The translations under genes and the position numbers were made by a program. A DNA stretch of 64,000 nucleotides from positions 1-64,000 of the forward strand of contig NZ_BNAR01000013.1 in NCBI RefSeq assembly GCF_014653695.1, given 5' to 3'. Shown one piece after another: positions 1 to 8,508 of this stretch. Every line of letters begins with the position of its first letter. Position 1 is the first letter of the stretch. Under the pieces are notes generated by a model, which had not been told where the DNA came from, did no database searches, and saw only the letters and a list, made by a program, of their open reading frames with translations. The DNA is from Lentzea cavernae. Lineage in GTDB: Bacteria > Actinomycetota > Actinomycetes > Mycobacteriales > Pseudonocardiaceae.

Positions 1-493
1 ACACGCCTCGGCTTCGCCATTGCCGTTGGCGGCCTGGGTGCCTCGGCTTCGCCGTTGGCCTTGTCGTTCGGGAGGGACGCCTCGGCTTCGCCATTGCCGT
101 TGTGCTCGGTGGCTTGCCCCTGTCCCGCCCCGCATCTCACCTGGCCGTGCCCCCTCGCTCCCCGCCTGCGCCGCCCCGCCCCACGCAGCCTGCAGGCACC
201 CGCCTGCGCCGCCCCGCGTCGCCTCGCCCCCGCGTCGCCTCGCCCGCGTCGCCTCGCCCCGCGCCACCTCGCCCTGCGCCTCCTCGCCCTGCCTGTGCCG
301 CCCCGCCTCACCCAGCCCGCCGGCACCCGCCTGCGCCGCCCCGTGTCGCGTCGCCTGTAGGCCCCGCCTGCGCTGCCCCGCGTCGCCTCGCCTCGCCTGC
401 GGGCCCCGCCTTGCTGCGAGTCTGCCTCGCCGAGCCGAGCCTCTCGCCCCGCCGCGCCCGCCTGGCCCTGCCCGCCTGGCCTGGCACGTGAAA
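1..493. repeat. Pyrimidine-rich non-coding repeat region
   Basis: No credible gene is seen here. Positions 5-28 and 79-102 carry the same 24-base unit (starting GCCTCGGCTTCGCC), with a shortened copy at 40-57. From about 110 to 480 the plus strand is almost free of A and is built from degenerate repeats of the type GCGTCGCCTCGCCC and CCTGCGCCGCCCCG. The open frames crossing it would encode only Pro/Arg/Ala low-complexity protein, have no ribosome site, and are open because the region has very few A and therefore few stops. It lies downstream of the minus-strand subtilase gene. Confidence 0.6.
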
Positions 494-533
494 GGGCGGC
501 GCGCTCCCAGTGTCAGGCTGGGAGGCGCCGCCC
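494..533 (-). terminator. Hairpin terminator of the subtilase gene
   Basis: A 17-base arm (494-510) pairs with a 16-base arm (518-533) around a 7-base loop, with one bulge. On the minus strand it begins 18 bases after the subtilase stop codon and is followed by TTTC, as expected for a GC-rich actinobacterial terminator. Confidence 0.65.
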
Positions 534-551
534 CTCGGCGAACTCGTGGAG

Positions 552-2345
552 CTATCGCAGGGTCAGGTTCCAGGCGTTGATGTACCCGGTGTCACCGGAG
601 TACGCGTCCTGGACCCGCAGCTTCCACGTGCCCGCCGCGACCTCGGACGAGGCGTTGACCGTGTAGGTCGCCACCACGTTGTCGGCACTGTCCGAAGAGG
701 ACGAGTTCTTGAGGCGGTAGGCGGTGCCGTCCGGCGCCACCAGGTCGATCACCAGGTCTCCTCGGTAGGTGTGGACGATGTCCACGCCCACCTTGGTGGT
801 GGCGGAGGCGTTGCCCGTCACCGTGGAGGTGATGGAGGACGTGACGGTGCCGCGGTCCACGATGGCCACGTCGGTCGTGTTCTCCAGGCCGCCGGTGGGC
901 GGGGGTGTGGTGTCGAGTGCGTTCACGGTCTTGGTGGCGTCCGCGAGGCCCGCGCCGCAGCCGCCCGAGCAGGTGCCGGGGAAGGTGCGGGCGTTGGTCT
1001 TGATGAGGTCCTTGACCTGGGCCGGGGTCAGCGACGGCTTCTTGGCGACGAGCAGTGCCGCGAGGCCGGCGATGTGCGGGGCCGCCATCGAGGTGCCCTG
1101 GTAGGGCTTGTAGTTCTCGGCGCCGGGGGTGGTGGCTCCGGCGTTCAGCGTCGACCAGATGCCGTTCTCCGGCGTGGTGATGGTGCCGGGGGTGTCGGTG
1201 CCGCGGCGGGTCTCGCCGCCGGGGGCGGCGATGTCGATGCGGGTGCCGAAGTTCGAGTAGAACGCCTTGTTGCCCTCGCGGGAGGAGGCGGCGACGGTGA
1301 TGACGCCGTTGCAGTTGGCCGGGGTGAAGTTCGCGACGTTCATGTTCGAGTTGCCGGCCGCGACGACGACCGTGGTGCCGCGGTTGATGGCGCCGTTGAT
1401 CGCGTTCTGGTACGTCGTGGAGCAGGAGGACTGGCCGCCGAGGGACATGTTGATGACCTTGGCGACGTTCTGGTTCGCGGGGACGCCGTTCACCGTGCCG
1501 CCGGACGCCCAGGTGATCGCGTCGGCGATGTCCGAGGTGGCGCCGCCGCACTTCGCGAGGACGCGCAGGGGCTGGATCTTGGCGTCGTAGGCGATGCCCG
1601 CGATGCCCTTGCTGTTGTTGGTCGACGCGGCGATCGTGCCCGCCACGTGCGTGCCGTGCCAGGACGAGCCCTGGTCGGCCGGCGGGACCGGCTGGCCGTT
1701 GGCGTCCGTGCCGCACTCGCCGCGGGCGGTCCAGTCGCCCTCGTCGGCCGGGTTGGAGTCGCGGCCGTTGTTGTCGCGGGCGCGCGCCGAGTCCGACACG
1801 AAGTCGTAGCCCGCGACGACCTTGGAGGCCAGGTCGCTGTGCGCGACGTAGCCGGTGTCGATCACGGCGACGGTGACGCCCGCGCCGGTGGTGCTGGACC
1901 ACGCGCCGGGGACGTTCATGCCCGCGGTGGCCTCGAAGAGGTCCCACTGCCGGGAGTACTCGGTGTCGTTCGGGTCGGCGAGCGGCTGCATCAGCAGGTC
2001 CGGCTCGACGTAGGCGACCTTCGGGTCGTTCTTGAAGGCCTGGATCGCCGAGTCGGCGTTCGTGGTCTTCGAGCCGAGGTCGACGACGACCGCGCCACTC
2101 GCCGTGCGGCGGTGGACGGACTTGCCCTTCTTGCGGGCGTCGTCCGAGGCAGCGGAGTCGGACGAGGCTTCGGCGGTGCCGGGCTTGTAGCCGACGATCA
2201 GCCGTTCGAAGGGGCGGTTCACCTGGGTCGAGTCCGGCTGGGACTGGATCTGGGCGGGGGCAGCGGTTGCCGATGGGGCAAGAACGCTGAGCACGGCGGC
2301 GGAAACTGCCGCGGCGCACACACTCGTGCGTCGCACGTTGTTCAC
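552..2345 (-). CDS. Secreted S8 family serine protease with P domain
   Basis: A 597-aa extracellular subtilisin-like protease. A signal peptide covers about residues 1-30 (SATAA before the cut). An inhibitor I9-type propeptide follows at about 45-118. The catalytic domain has the full triad: Asp163 (AVIDTG), His230 (HGTHVAG) and Ser419 (GTSMAAP), with oxyanion Asn332. A C-terminal P/proprotein-convertase-type beta domain spans about 488-597. The GTG start at 2345 is chosen because a GGAAGGA ribosome site lies about 7 bases upstream and the signal peptide starts there; an in-frame extension to 2438 would only add a Pro-rich leader. The substrate is unknown. A maturation role for the lanthipeptide locus 8 kb away is possible but unsupported. 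Confidence 0.93.
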   Translation of the reverse strand: MNNVRRTSVCAAAVSAAVLSVLAPSATAAPAQIQSQPDSTQVNRPFERLIVGYKPGTAEASSDSAASDDARKKGKSVHRRTASGAVVVDLGSKTTNADSAIQAFKNDPKVAYVEPDLLMQPLADPNDTEYSRQWDLFEATAGMNVPGAWSSTTGAGVTVAVIDTGYVAHSDLASKVVAGYDFVSDSARARDNNGRDSNPADEGDWTARGECGTDANGQPVPPADQGSSWHGTHVAGTIAASTNNSKGIAGIAYDAKIQPLRVLAKCGGATSDIADAITWASGGTVNGVPANQNVAKVINMSLGGQSSCSTTYQNAINGAINRGTTVVVAAGNSNMNVANFTPANCNGVITVAASSREGNKAFYSNFGTRIDIAAPGGETRRGTDTPGTITTPENGIWSTLNAGATTPGAENYKPYQGTSMAAPHIAGLAALLVAKKPSLTPAQVKDLIKTNARTFPGTCSGGCGAGLADATKTVNALDTTPPPTGGLENTTDVAIVDRGTVTSSITSTVTGNASATTKVGVDIVHTYRGDLVIDLVAPDGTAYRLKNSSSSDSADNVVATYTVNASSEVAAGTWKLRVQDAYSGDTGYINAWNLTLR

Positions 2346-2509
2346 GTGAGGTCCTTCCACGCAGGGCCTTCGCGTGCCGTTGAGGGCGTCAGTGTTCTGA
2401 ACCGGCTGCGGAGGTGGAGGGACCGTAAGTCGGGTCACACCTGCGAAAACAGGTCTAGCGGAGTCCGAATGACGACACTGGCGTGTTCACGACAGGGGCG
2501 TTGCGCTGA

Positions 2510-3454
2510 ATGGCGCACACTATGGCCGTGTTCGGACACTTGGGCGTCTCACCGGAGCTGTCGGCGGTCTACGAGCTCCTGGTGACGGGAGGCAGCCGCA
2601 CCACCGAGGAGATCGGTGTCGCGGCCCCGCTGCTGGAGCGGATGCGGGAGCTCGGCCTGGTCCGGCACCTGCCCGGTGACGTGTGGCAGGCCGTCGCGCC
2701 CGACCTCGCCGTGGAGGCGCTGATCGCGGCGCGCGAGGAGGCCAACCGCCGGGCGCGCGCGGACATCGGCCCGTTGATGGAGCTGTACCTGCGCAACCGC
2801 GACGAGGAGCTGGCCGACAACGCGTTCGTCGAGGTGATCTCCGGCGGGGCCGCGGTCCGCGAGCTGTGGCACGCCCTGCTGCGCGGCGCCCGCGAGGAGG
2901 TCTGCGTGCTCGACCAGCCGCCGTACATCACGCCGCTGGGCCAGCACGTCGCCCTGGAGGACGAGACCCGTGCACGGGACGTGCAGTGGCGCGTCGTCTA
3001 CGACCGGTCCGCCGTCGACATCCCCGGCCGGGTCACGGAGATCATCGAACTGGTCTCGGCCGGCGAACGCGCCCGCGTCACGCCGACGCTGCCGTTCAAG
3101 CTCGCGGTGATCGACACGCACGCGGCCGTGCTCCCCGTCGTCAACGGCGACGTGGTCGACAAGGTGCTGCTGATCCGCCCGTCCGCGCTGCTGGACGTGC
3201 TGCGCTCGACGTTCGAGCTGTACTGGGACAAGGGGATCCCGTTCAGCCCCGGCGGCATCTACGCGGCCGCGGCCGACGTCGACCCGAGCCTGCTGGGGTT
3301 GCTGGCCGCCGGGCTGACCGACGAGTCGATCGCGCGGCAGCTGGGGCTGGCGCCCCGGACCGTGCAGCGGCGGGTGCGGCAGCTGATGGACCGGTGCGGG
3401 GCGCAGACGCGGTTCCAGGCGGGTGTTCAGGCCATGCGGCGGGGGTGGCTCTGA
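2510..3454 (+). CDS. TrmB-like / LuxR-type transcriptional regulator
   Basis: A 314-aa cytoplasmic regulator. The N-terminus (about 14-55) looks like a degenerate winged helix of the TrmB type. The middle resembles the phospholipase-D-like effector region of TrmB-like actinobacterial regulators. The last 55 residues are a LuxR-type helix-turn-helix (GLTDESIARQLGLAPRTVQR). ATG 2510 is used; ATG 2522 is a close alternative. It is divergent from the subtilase gene, so it may control it, but this is inference. Its own operator cannot be assigned. A perfect 14-bp hairpin follows the gene. Confidence 0.85.
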   Translation: MAHTMAVFGHLGVSPELSAVYELLVTGGSRTTEEIGVAAPLLERMRELGLVRHLPGDVWQAVAPDLAVEALIAAREEANRRARADIGPLMELYLRNRDEELADNAFVEVISGGAAVRELWHALLRGAREEVCVLDQPPYITPLGQHVALEDETRARDVQWRVVYDRSAVDIPGRVTEIIELVSAGERARVTPTLPFKLAVIDTHAAVLPVVNGDVVDKVLLIRPSALLDVLRSTFELYWDKGIPFSPGGIYAAAADVDPSLLGLLAAGLTDESIARQLGLAPRTVQRRVRQLMDRCGAQTRFQAGVQAMRRGWL

Positions 3455-3487
3455 CCGAAGCACCTCACCTGGACGTGCAAGAGAGAA

Positions 3488-3524
3488 CGGGCGCTTCCGG
3501 TCATGGAGTCACCGGAAGCGCCCG
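3488..3524. terminator. Bidirectional terminator hairpin
   Basis: A perfect 14-bp inverted repeat (CGGGCGCTTCCGGT and its complement) with a 9-base loop sits between the convergent regulator and S41 peptidase genes. Confidence 0.8.
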
Positions 3525-3529
3525 CTCGA

Positions 3530-5407
3530 TCAACTGGCGACCTTGCGCGCGGCCACCAGCTGCCCGTCCGCGAACCCCTCGACGCGCACCTCGCGCCCGG
3601 TCGCGGTCAACGTCGCGGTGTGCGCACCGTCGGTCACGTCCAGCGAGGTCATCGGGCGGCCGTCGACGTAGACGTCCACCCGGTCGAGGTTCACGGTGTC
3701 CAGTGAGACGGTCGTTCCGGCGACCGCCACTCCCAGCCTGCGCACCGGCAGCGCCTTCAGCAGCTCTCCTGCCCGTGCGAGCAGATCCACGTTGCCCTGC
3801 AACAGGTCCGCGCGCGTGACCTTGTGCTGGTGCGTCGGGCGCACGCCCAGGTCCTCCACCGGCGTGCCGGCGAGCTTGCCGACGCGCAGCGTGCGGCGGA
3901 TCGACACGCGCATGTTCGCCTTGTTGGGCAACGCCTTGTACGGCGACTCGGCGTCGGCCGGCGCCGGGATCTTCAGCAGGATCGACAGGAGCCCGTGCGT
4001 CCAGACGTTCGCGCCCCCGGCACCGGTGTTGTCGTCCACGCCGAGGATCGGGCCCAGCTCGTGGTCCGCCCAGCCCGCCGCGAAGATGTCCGTGGCGGAG
4101 TAGCAGCGCGCGTCGGTGATCAGCACCACCGGGCCGTGGTAGGTCTGGCCCACGGCGTTCGCGCCCTCGACCGGTGTGATCGTGTGCGAGCAGGAGAACG
4201 CCTGGCCCGTCTCCGTCGAGCTGTCGAGCGACGGGAACCACGGGCCGAGGTCGATCTGGCCGGTCGGGTCCTCCGCGTGGCGGCGGCAGATCCGCAGGTT
4301 CAGCGGTGTGCTGAGGAACTGCACGGGTTCCGGTGCGATCGGCTTCGGCGTCATCGTCTGCAGCAGGAACTCCGAGGCGAAGATGTGACCGCCGCCGTTG
4401 TCACGGACGTCGACGACGAGTCCGTTCTGCGGCAACAGGTTCGCGAGCCGGACGAACTCGGCGAGGAACGCCTCCGGGTCGTCGACGCTGAACGTGAAGA
4501 TGCGCAGGTGCCCGAACGTGCCGGACGGCGTGACGACGGGACGCGCCCGGAACACGCCGGGCATCGTCGTCGGGACGTCCTGCGACGCCATGGCGACCGC
4601 GCCGCCGGCTGCCTCCGCCTGCACGACCTTGGGCGCGTGCAACAACTTCTTGGCGCGCGCCTTCTCGTCCGAGTCGAGGTCGACACCCTGCGCGGCGGCG
4701 GCCGAGGACAGCGAGTCGACGTCGGTCATCGGCGGCAGGTTCTCCGTGACCTGCCAGTCGACGCGGATCTCCTCGGTGGCGCCGGCCTCGGTGCGGTGGC
4801 TGACGACGACCCAGTCCTCGTCGGGCGGGAGCTGGATCACCAGCGGGCGCAGCGTGAGCGACTCGAGGCCGCGGGCGTGGTTCGCGGCGCTGTTGCTGCC
4901 GCAGAAGTTCGCGCCGTTCAACGCGACGGCGCGCGCGATCGGCGTGCCGTTCCAGTGCGTCACCTCGGCGCCGGCCGCGAGGCCGTTGAAGCCGGCGACC
5001 GTGCGGGCGACCAGGTACTGCTCGGTGCCGTCCTGCGCGAAGCAGCGCTCCAGCTGGAACGGCAGGAAGGCGATCTTGCCGGCGAACGGCGCGGGCAGCA
5101 GGTAGTTCGTGTGCAGGTCGCGCACCGAGTGGAAGGTGCTCGACAGCTCGCGGTGGAACTGCCACTCCGCCTCGGCCGTGGCGTCGGTCTGCCGTTCGAG
5201 TCTCGCTCTCAGGACTCTCAGTCTCTGCACGGGGTTCACGGCGTGCATGGCGACCTTCAGAGGCAGGTGCGCGTAGTTCTGCTCCAGCAGGATCAGGGCC
5301 TGGTCGACGATGAGCTTGCGTTGCGCCAGGGTGAGCGTGCCCGCGGTGGCGAGGAACTCGGCGAGTCCGACGGAGTTCGCGATGTTCGGGTGAGCGGTTG
5401 TGGTCAT
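3530..5407 (-). CDS. S41 family peptidase-like protein
   Basis: A 625-aa protein with the C-terminal-processing-protease fold. The S41 core is recognisable from LVVDVRDNGGGH and the nucleophile segment VLITDARCYSATD, where Ser437 is the likely catalytic residue. About 300 residues before it carry the typical helical N-terminal part (FHRELSSTFHSVRDLHT) seen in large S41 proteins. There is no signal peptide, so it may act in the cytoplasm. Start ATG 5407 is supported by AAGGAGG seven bases upstream. A PDZ domain is not evident. The substrate is unknown. It is divergent from the membrane hydrolase gene across a 120-base intergenic region. Confidence 0.85.
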   Translation of the reverse strand: MTTTAHPNIANSVGLAEFLATAGTLTLAQRKLIVDQALILLEQNYAHLPLKVAMHAVNPVQRLRVLRARLERQTDATAEAEWQFHRELSSTFHSVRDLHTNYLLPAPFAGKIAFLPFQLERCFAQDGTEQYLVARTVAGFNGLAAGAEVTHWNGTPIARAVALNGANFCGSNSAANHARGLESLTLRPLVIQLPPDEDWVVVSHRTEAGATEEIRVDWQVTENLPPMTDVDSLSSAAAAQGVDLDSDEKARAKKLLHAPKVVQAEAAGGAVAMASQDVPTTMPGVFRARPVVTPSGTFGHLRIFTFSVDDPEAFLAEFVRLANLLPQNGLVVDVRDNGGGHIFASEFLLQTMTPKPIAPEPVQFLSTPLNLRICRRHAEDPTGQIDLGPWFPSLDSSTETGQAFSCSHTITPVEGANAVGQTYHGPVVLITDARCYSATDIFAAGWADHELGPILGVDDNTGAGGANVWTHGLLSILLKIPAPADAESPYKALPNKANMRVSIRRTLRVGKLAGTPVEDLGVRPTHQHKVTRADLLQGNVDLLARAGELLKALPVRRLGVAVAGTTVSLDTVNLDRVDVYVDGRPMTSLDVTDGAHTATLTATGREVRVEGFADGQLVAARKVAS

Positions 5408-5527
5408 GGTGGGGCCTCCTTGCTCAGTAGAGGCTTTCCAGGGCGTCTGGATACACCTTTTTCACCCGTTCGGCCGCTAACTGGAGCAGTTTTCGGGACG
5501 ACAACTGGAGTAAAGGGGAGGCAGACG
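5408..5527. promoter_or_regulatory. Divergent promoter region
   Basis: A 120-base gap between two divergent genes, holding both ribosome sites (AAGGAGG for the minus gene, GGGGAGG for the plus gene). It must contain promoters for both, but no convincing operator is visible. Confidence 0.5.
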
Positions 5528-7918
5528 ATGAGTCCGAGCGTCCTGGAACTGCGCATCCACGGGGTCAACAACACACCCCCTGACGCGATGCTGGCCCTTC
5601 CCGACCACGCCGTCGAGCAGTTCCGGGGCGATCGCTTCGGCAGCTTCTGGCGGCCGAGGCCGGACAAACTCGCCGACCTGCCACCGGATCACGCCGGGCG
5701 CGTGCCCGGGAACGTGCGGCGCGAGGCGTACTCGTGGGGCGGGATGGCGCGCAGCACCCCCGGCGTGCCGGGCAGCGGTGTGCCCTCGGTGCTCGCGAAC
5801 GCGCTGGGACGCGTCGGATGGGCGTTGCTGCTGCCGTTCGGGCTCGCGAACGTCGCCTACTGGTCCCGGAAACTGCCCGACGACTCGGTTCCGACGACGC
5901 GGCGGATGGTGTGGTGGAACGCCGGGCGCGGGGCGGCCTCGACGCGGTTGTTCGGGTTGGGGCTCACGGTGTTGCTGGTGCTCGCGGTGTGCGAGGCGGC
6001 GATCTCGACGTACGCGGTCCAGTGCTCCCTGCCGGGTGTCGCGTGCAAGCGGCTGCCGGAGTTCCTGGACGTGCTCGGTGATCCCGCGCAGCACGTGCGC
6101 GTGCTGGCCGCGTCCGCCGTGCCGGTGCTGTTGCTGCTCGGGCTGCTGGCGCTGACCTCGTTGTCGCGCAGCAGGTACGAGATGACCTCGATGCGCACTC
6201 CCGAACGCCGGGCCGGCGTGATGCTGAGCCGCAAGTCGATGTGGGAGGGCAGCCCGCGGATCCGCCGGCTCACGCGGCTGCACATCTCCGCCGGGTGTTG
6301 CGTGGTGGTGCTGGCGACGAGCACGCAACTGTTGCAGCACGTGTTCTTCCTGGTGCTCACGGTGCTCGCGGCGGGGGTGCTGGCGGTCGTGACCGCGCGA
6401 GTGGTCGTGACGGCGACCGACTGCCCGGACGTGCCGTCGACCGAGAAGGGCGGTCTCTGGTCGTGGCTGCTGATGGTCTCGGCCGTGATCGTGCTGGTGG
6501 CGCACGGGTTCGGGCTGTACGCGGTCGCGCCGTCGTTCGACGGACCGTTGTGGCTGACGACGTGGGGACCGCCGACGGTGGTCGTCGCGTTGCTCGGATC
6601 GGTGCTGGCGGCGTGGTCGTGGCGGCGCAACGACGCCAAGGGGCCGTTGGTCCTGCTCCTGCTGTTCGTGGCGTTCATGGTTGCCACGCATTGGTTTTCG
6701 CTGGCCTGGATCGGCGCCGCGGTGTTCGGTGGTGTGCTGGCGTGGCGGGCGCGGCCCCGGGCTGGTGACGAGTGGCAGGCCTGGCGCGGGGCCGGACCCG
6801 GTGTGCTGCTGGGGTTGTCGCTCGTGTCGTCGGTGATGTTGTCGACCGTGCTGGTGCTGACCTTCCGCGGCTGGGTCGGGACCGGGCTGGAGGCGCCGCC
6901 GTTCTACTCGTGGTTCAGCGCGGCCTTCGCCTGTGCGCTGGTTCCGTTGGTGCTGCTGGTTGTTGTGCAGGCCTTCGTGTTGTTGTCGCGGTTGATCGCG
7001 CCCGCGGTGCTGGACGGCGAGGCCGAGGCGCTGGTCGTGCGGACGCGGCACGTCGTCGCGGTGACGCACCGGGCCGAGAACGTGGCCGGAATGCTGTCGG
7101 TGCTGGGCGTGCTCGCCCTGCTGCTGACGTGCTACCTGACGTTCGACGCGCCCTCGTGGTCGCGCTGGTCCGGCGTCGAGTGGGTGGTGGGCAAGGGCGA
7201 CTGGGTGACCGGGCTCGCCGGGGTCGCGGTGGTCGGCTCGTTCGTCGGGGCCGGGATGCTGGTGAACCGCCGGCCGCTCGGGCTGGTGTGGGACCTGATG
7301 TGCTTCCTGCCGCGCACGGCCCACCCGTTCGCACCGCCCTGCTACGCCGAGCGCGCGGTACCGGAGATCGCCGACCGCACGCGTGAGTTCCTCGACGAGT
7401 CGCCTGGGAATCGTGTCGTGCTGTCCGCGCACAGCCTGGGCGCCGTGCTGGCGGTCGCGGCCTTGTACGCGTTGCCCGCCGGGTACCTGAAGCGCGTGCA
7501 GCTGCTGACGTACGGCGTGCAGCTGCGGCCCTACTTCGGGCGGATCTTCCCGGAACTGCTGGGACCCGTCGTGCTGGGAACGCCGTCGGTGCGGGCGGGG
7601 GCGATGTTCTCGTGCGACCCGTGGGTGCGGCCGACCGGTGAGGCGCCGGATCGCGGGCTGTCGCAGTTGCTGGGGCCGAGCTGGATCAACCTGTGGCGCC
7701 GCACCGACTACCTCGGCTTCCCGGTGCACGGCTGGGGTTCGAACGAGCTCGACCGCCGCGCCGGCGAGACGGACGGCTCACCGGACCAGGTCGCGACCCA
7801 CGGCGGATATCACCTGTGTGAGGCCTATCAGCAGGCGTTTGCGGACCTCGTGGCGATCGACCTGAGCCAGTCACCCGTTAGTGAACAGGAAGCGGGTGAG
7901 AACCTGGGACCCAGTTGA
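5528..7918 (+). CDS. Polytopic membrane alpha/beta-hydrolase-like protein
   Basis: A 796-aa membrane protein. The N-terminus begins with an oxyanion-type strand (ELRIHGVNNTPP, residues 7-18). A long region with many hydrophobic segments (about 95-590) follows. The nucleophile elbow LSAHSLGAVLA, with Ser636, appears only near the C-terminus, so a membrane domain seems to be inserted inside a hydrolase fold. A late His (THGGYH) could complete the triad. The ATG at 5528 is preceded by GGGGAGG; the frame is open much further upstream, but that part overlaps the S41 gene. No substrate can be assigned; a lipase or esterase activity is the obvious guess. Confidence 0.75.
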   Translation: MSPSVLELRIHGVNNTPPDAMLALPDHAVEQFRGDRFGSFWRPRPDKLADLPPDHAGRVPGNVRREAYSWGGMARSTPGVPGSGVPSVLANALGRVGWALLLPFGLANVAYWSRKLPDDSVPTTRRMVWWNAGRGAASTRLFGLGLTVLLVLAVCEAAISTYAVQCSLPGVACKRLPEFLDVLGDPAQHVRVLAASAVPVLLLLGLLALTSLSRSRYEMTSMRTPERRAGVMLSRKSMWEGSPRIRRLTRLHISAGCCVVVLATSTQLLQHVFFLVLTVLAAGVLAVVTARVVVTATDCPDVPSTEKGGLWSWLLMVSAVIVLVAHGFGLYAVAPSFDGPLWLTTWGPPTVVVALLGSVLAAWSWRRNDAKGPLVLLLLFVAFMVATHWFSLAWIGAAVFGGVLAWRARPRAGDEWQAWRGAGPGVLLGLSLVSSVMLSTVLVLTFRGWVGTGLEAPPFYSWFSAAFACALVPLVLLVVVQAFVLLSRLIAPAVLDGEAEALVVRTRHVVAVTHRAENVAGMLSVLGVLALLLTCYLTFDAPSWSRWSGVEWVVGKGDWVTGLAGVAVVGSFVGAGMLVNRRPLGLVWDLMCFLPRTAHPFAPPCYAERAVPEIADRTREFLDESPGNRVVLSAHSLGAVLAVAALYALPAGYLKRVQLLTYGVQLRPYFGRIFPELLGPVVLGTPSVRAGAMFSCDPWVRPTGEAPDRGLSQLLGPSWINLWRRTDYLGFPVHGWGSNELDRRAGETDGSPDQVATHGGYHLCEAYQQAFADLVAIDLSQSPVSEQEAGENLGPS

Positions 7919-7932
7919 GCCGAGGGAGAGAC

Positions 7933-8508
7933 ATGCGCATCGTGGCGACTGCCGTACTGCTGACCGCGGGACTGGCCACCTGCTCGACCCCAGGTCCGGG
8001 CGCTCCATCCGACGCGCCCGCGATCAAGCCGATCGCCGAGACCGCGGTGGCGGCGCCCGCCTCGTCCGGCGAGCAACCGAGGGGCATCACCTACGACGTC
8101 GCGCGGATTCCCGTGGGAGCCCGGATCTCCACCGGCTCGACTGTCTCAGGTGGACGAACGACGGTGGAGCTGAAGGTGTCCGGCCTGCTGCCGGACACGA
8201 AGTACGGCTCGCACGTGCACACCAAGCCGTGCGGCGCCAAGCCCGCCGACTCGGGCCCGCACTACCAGAACGACGAGGACCCGGTGACGCCGAGCGTCGA
8301 CCCGAAGCACGCCAACGCGCAGAACGAGATCTGGCTGGACTTCACCACCGACGCCCAGGGCGCCGCGACCGCCGCGGCGACCGTGGGGTGGGAGTTCCGC
8401 AAGGGCGAGGCGAACTCCGTCGTCGTGCACGCCGCGCACACGAGCACCGAGCACGGCAAGGCGGGCACCGCCGGTGACCGCCTCGCCTGCCTGACCGCCG
8501 CCTTCTAA
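7933..8508 (+). CDS. Cu/Zn superoxide dismutase-like lipoprotein
   Basis: A 191-aa exported protein. A short signal ends in a lipobox-like LATC, so it is probably lipid-anchored outside the membrane. The rest follows the SodC fold: HVH copper ligands in GSHVHTKPCG, a bridging-His candidate in PHYQ, a late VVVHA and the conserved end AGTAGDRLACL with the disulphide Cys. The zinc loop differs from classical SodC and the usual set of zinc ligands cannot be traced, so a zinc-poor or inactive form is possible. ATG 7933 is chosen for its GAGGGAGAG ribosome site. It follows the hydrolase gene by 14 bases and overlaps the convergent regulator gene at the stop codons. Confidence 0.82.
   Translation: MRIVATAVLLTAGLATCSTPGPGAPSDAPAIKPIAETAVAAPASSGEQPRGITYDVARIPVGARISTGSTVSGGRTTVELKVSGLLPDTKYGSHVHTKPCGAKPADSGPHYQNDEDPVTPSVDPKHANAQNEIWLDFTTDAQGAATAAATVGWEFRKGEANSVVVHAAHTSTEHGKAGTAGDRLACLTAAF

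Noticed and set aside
552..2345. S8 subtilase as the lanthipeptide leader protease
   Set aside because: It is 8 kb away, separated by unrelated operons on both strands, and has its own terminator; nothing ties it to the lan locus.
2450..2461. DasR-like half site (AGGTCTAG) upstream of the subtilase
   Set aside because: Matches only 8 of 12 positions and lacks the second arm, unlike the boxes near the chitinases.
3824..5527. Plus-strand open frame extending the membrane hydrolase by about 570 residues
   Set aside because: It is the antisense of the S41 gene, Arg/Val/Asp-rich and without a ribosome site; the hydrolase starts at ATG 5528 with GGGGAGG.
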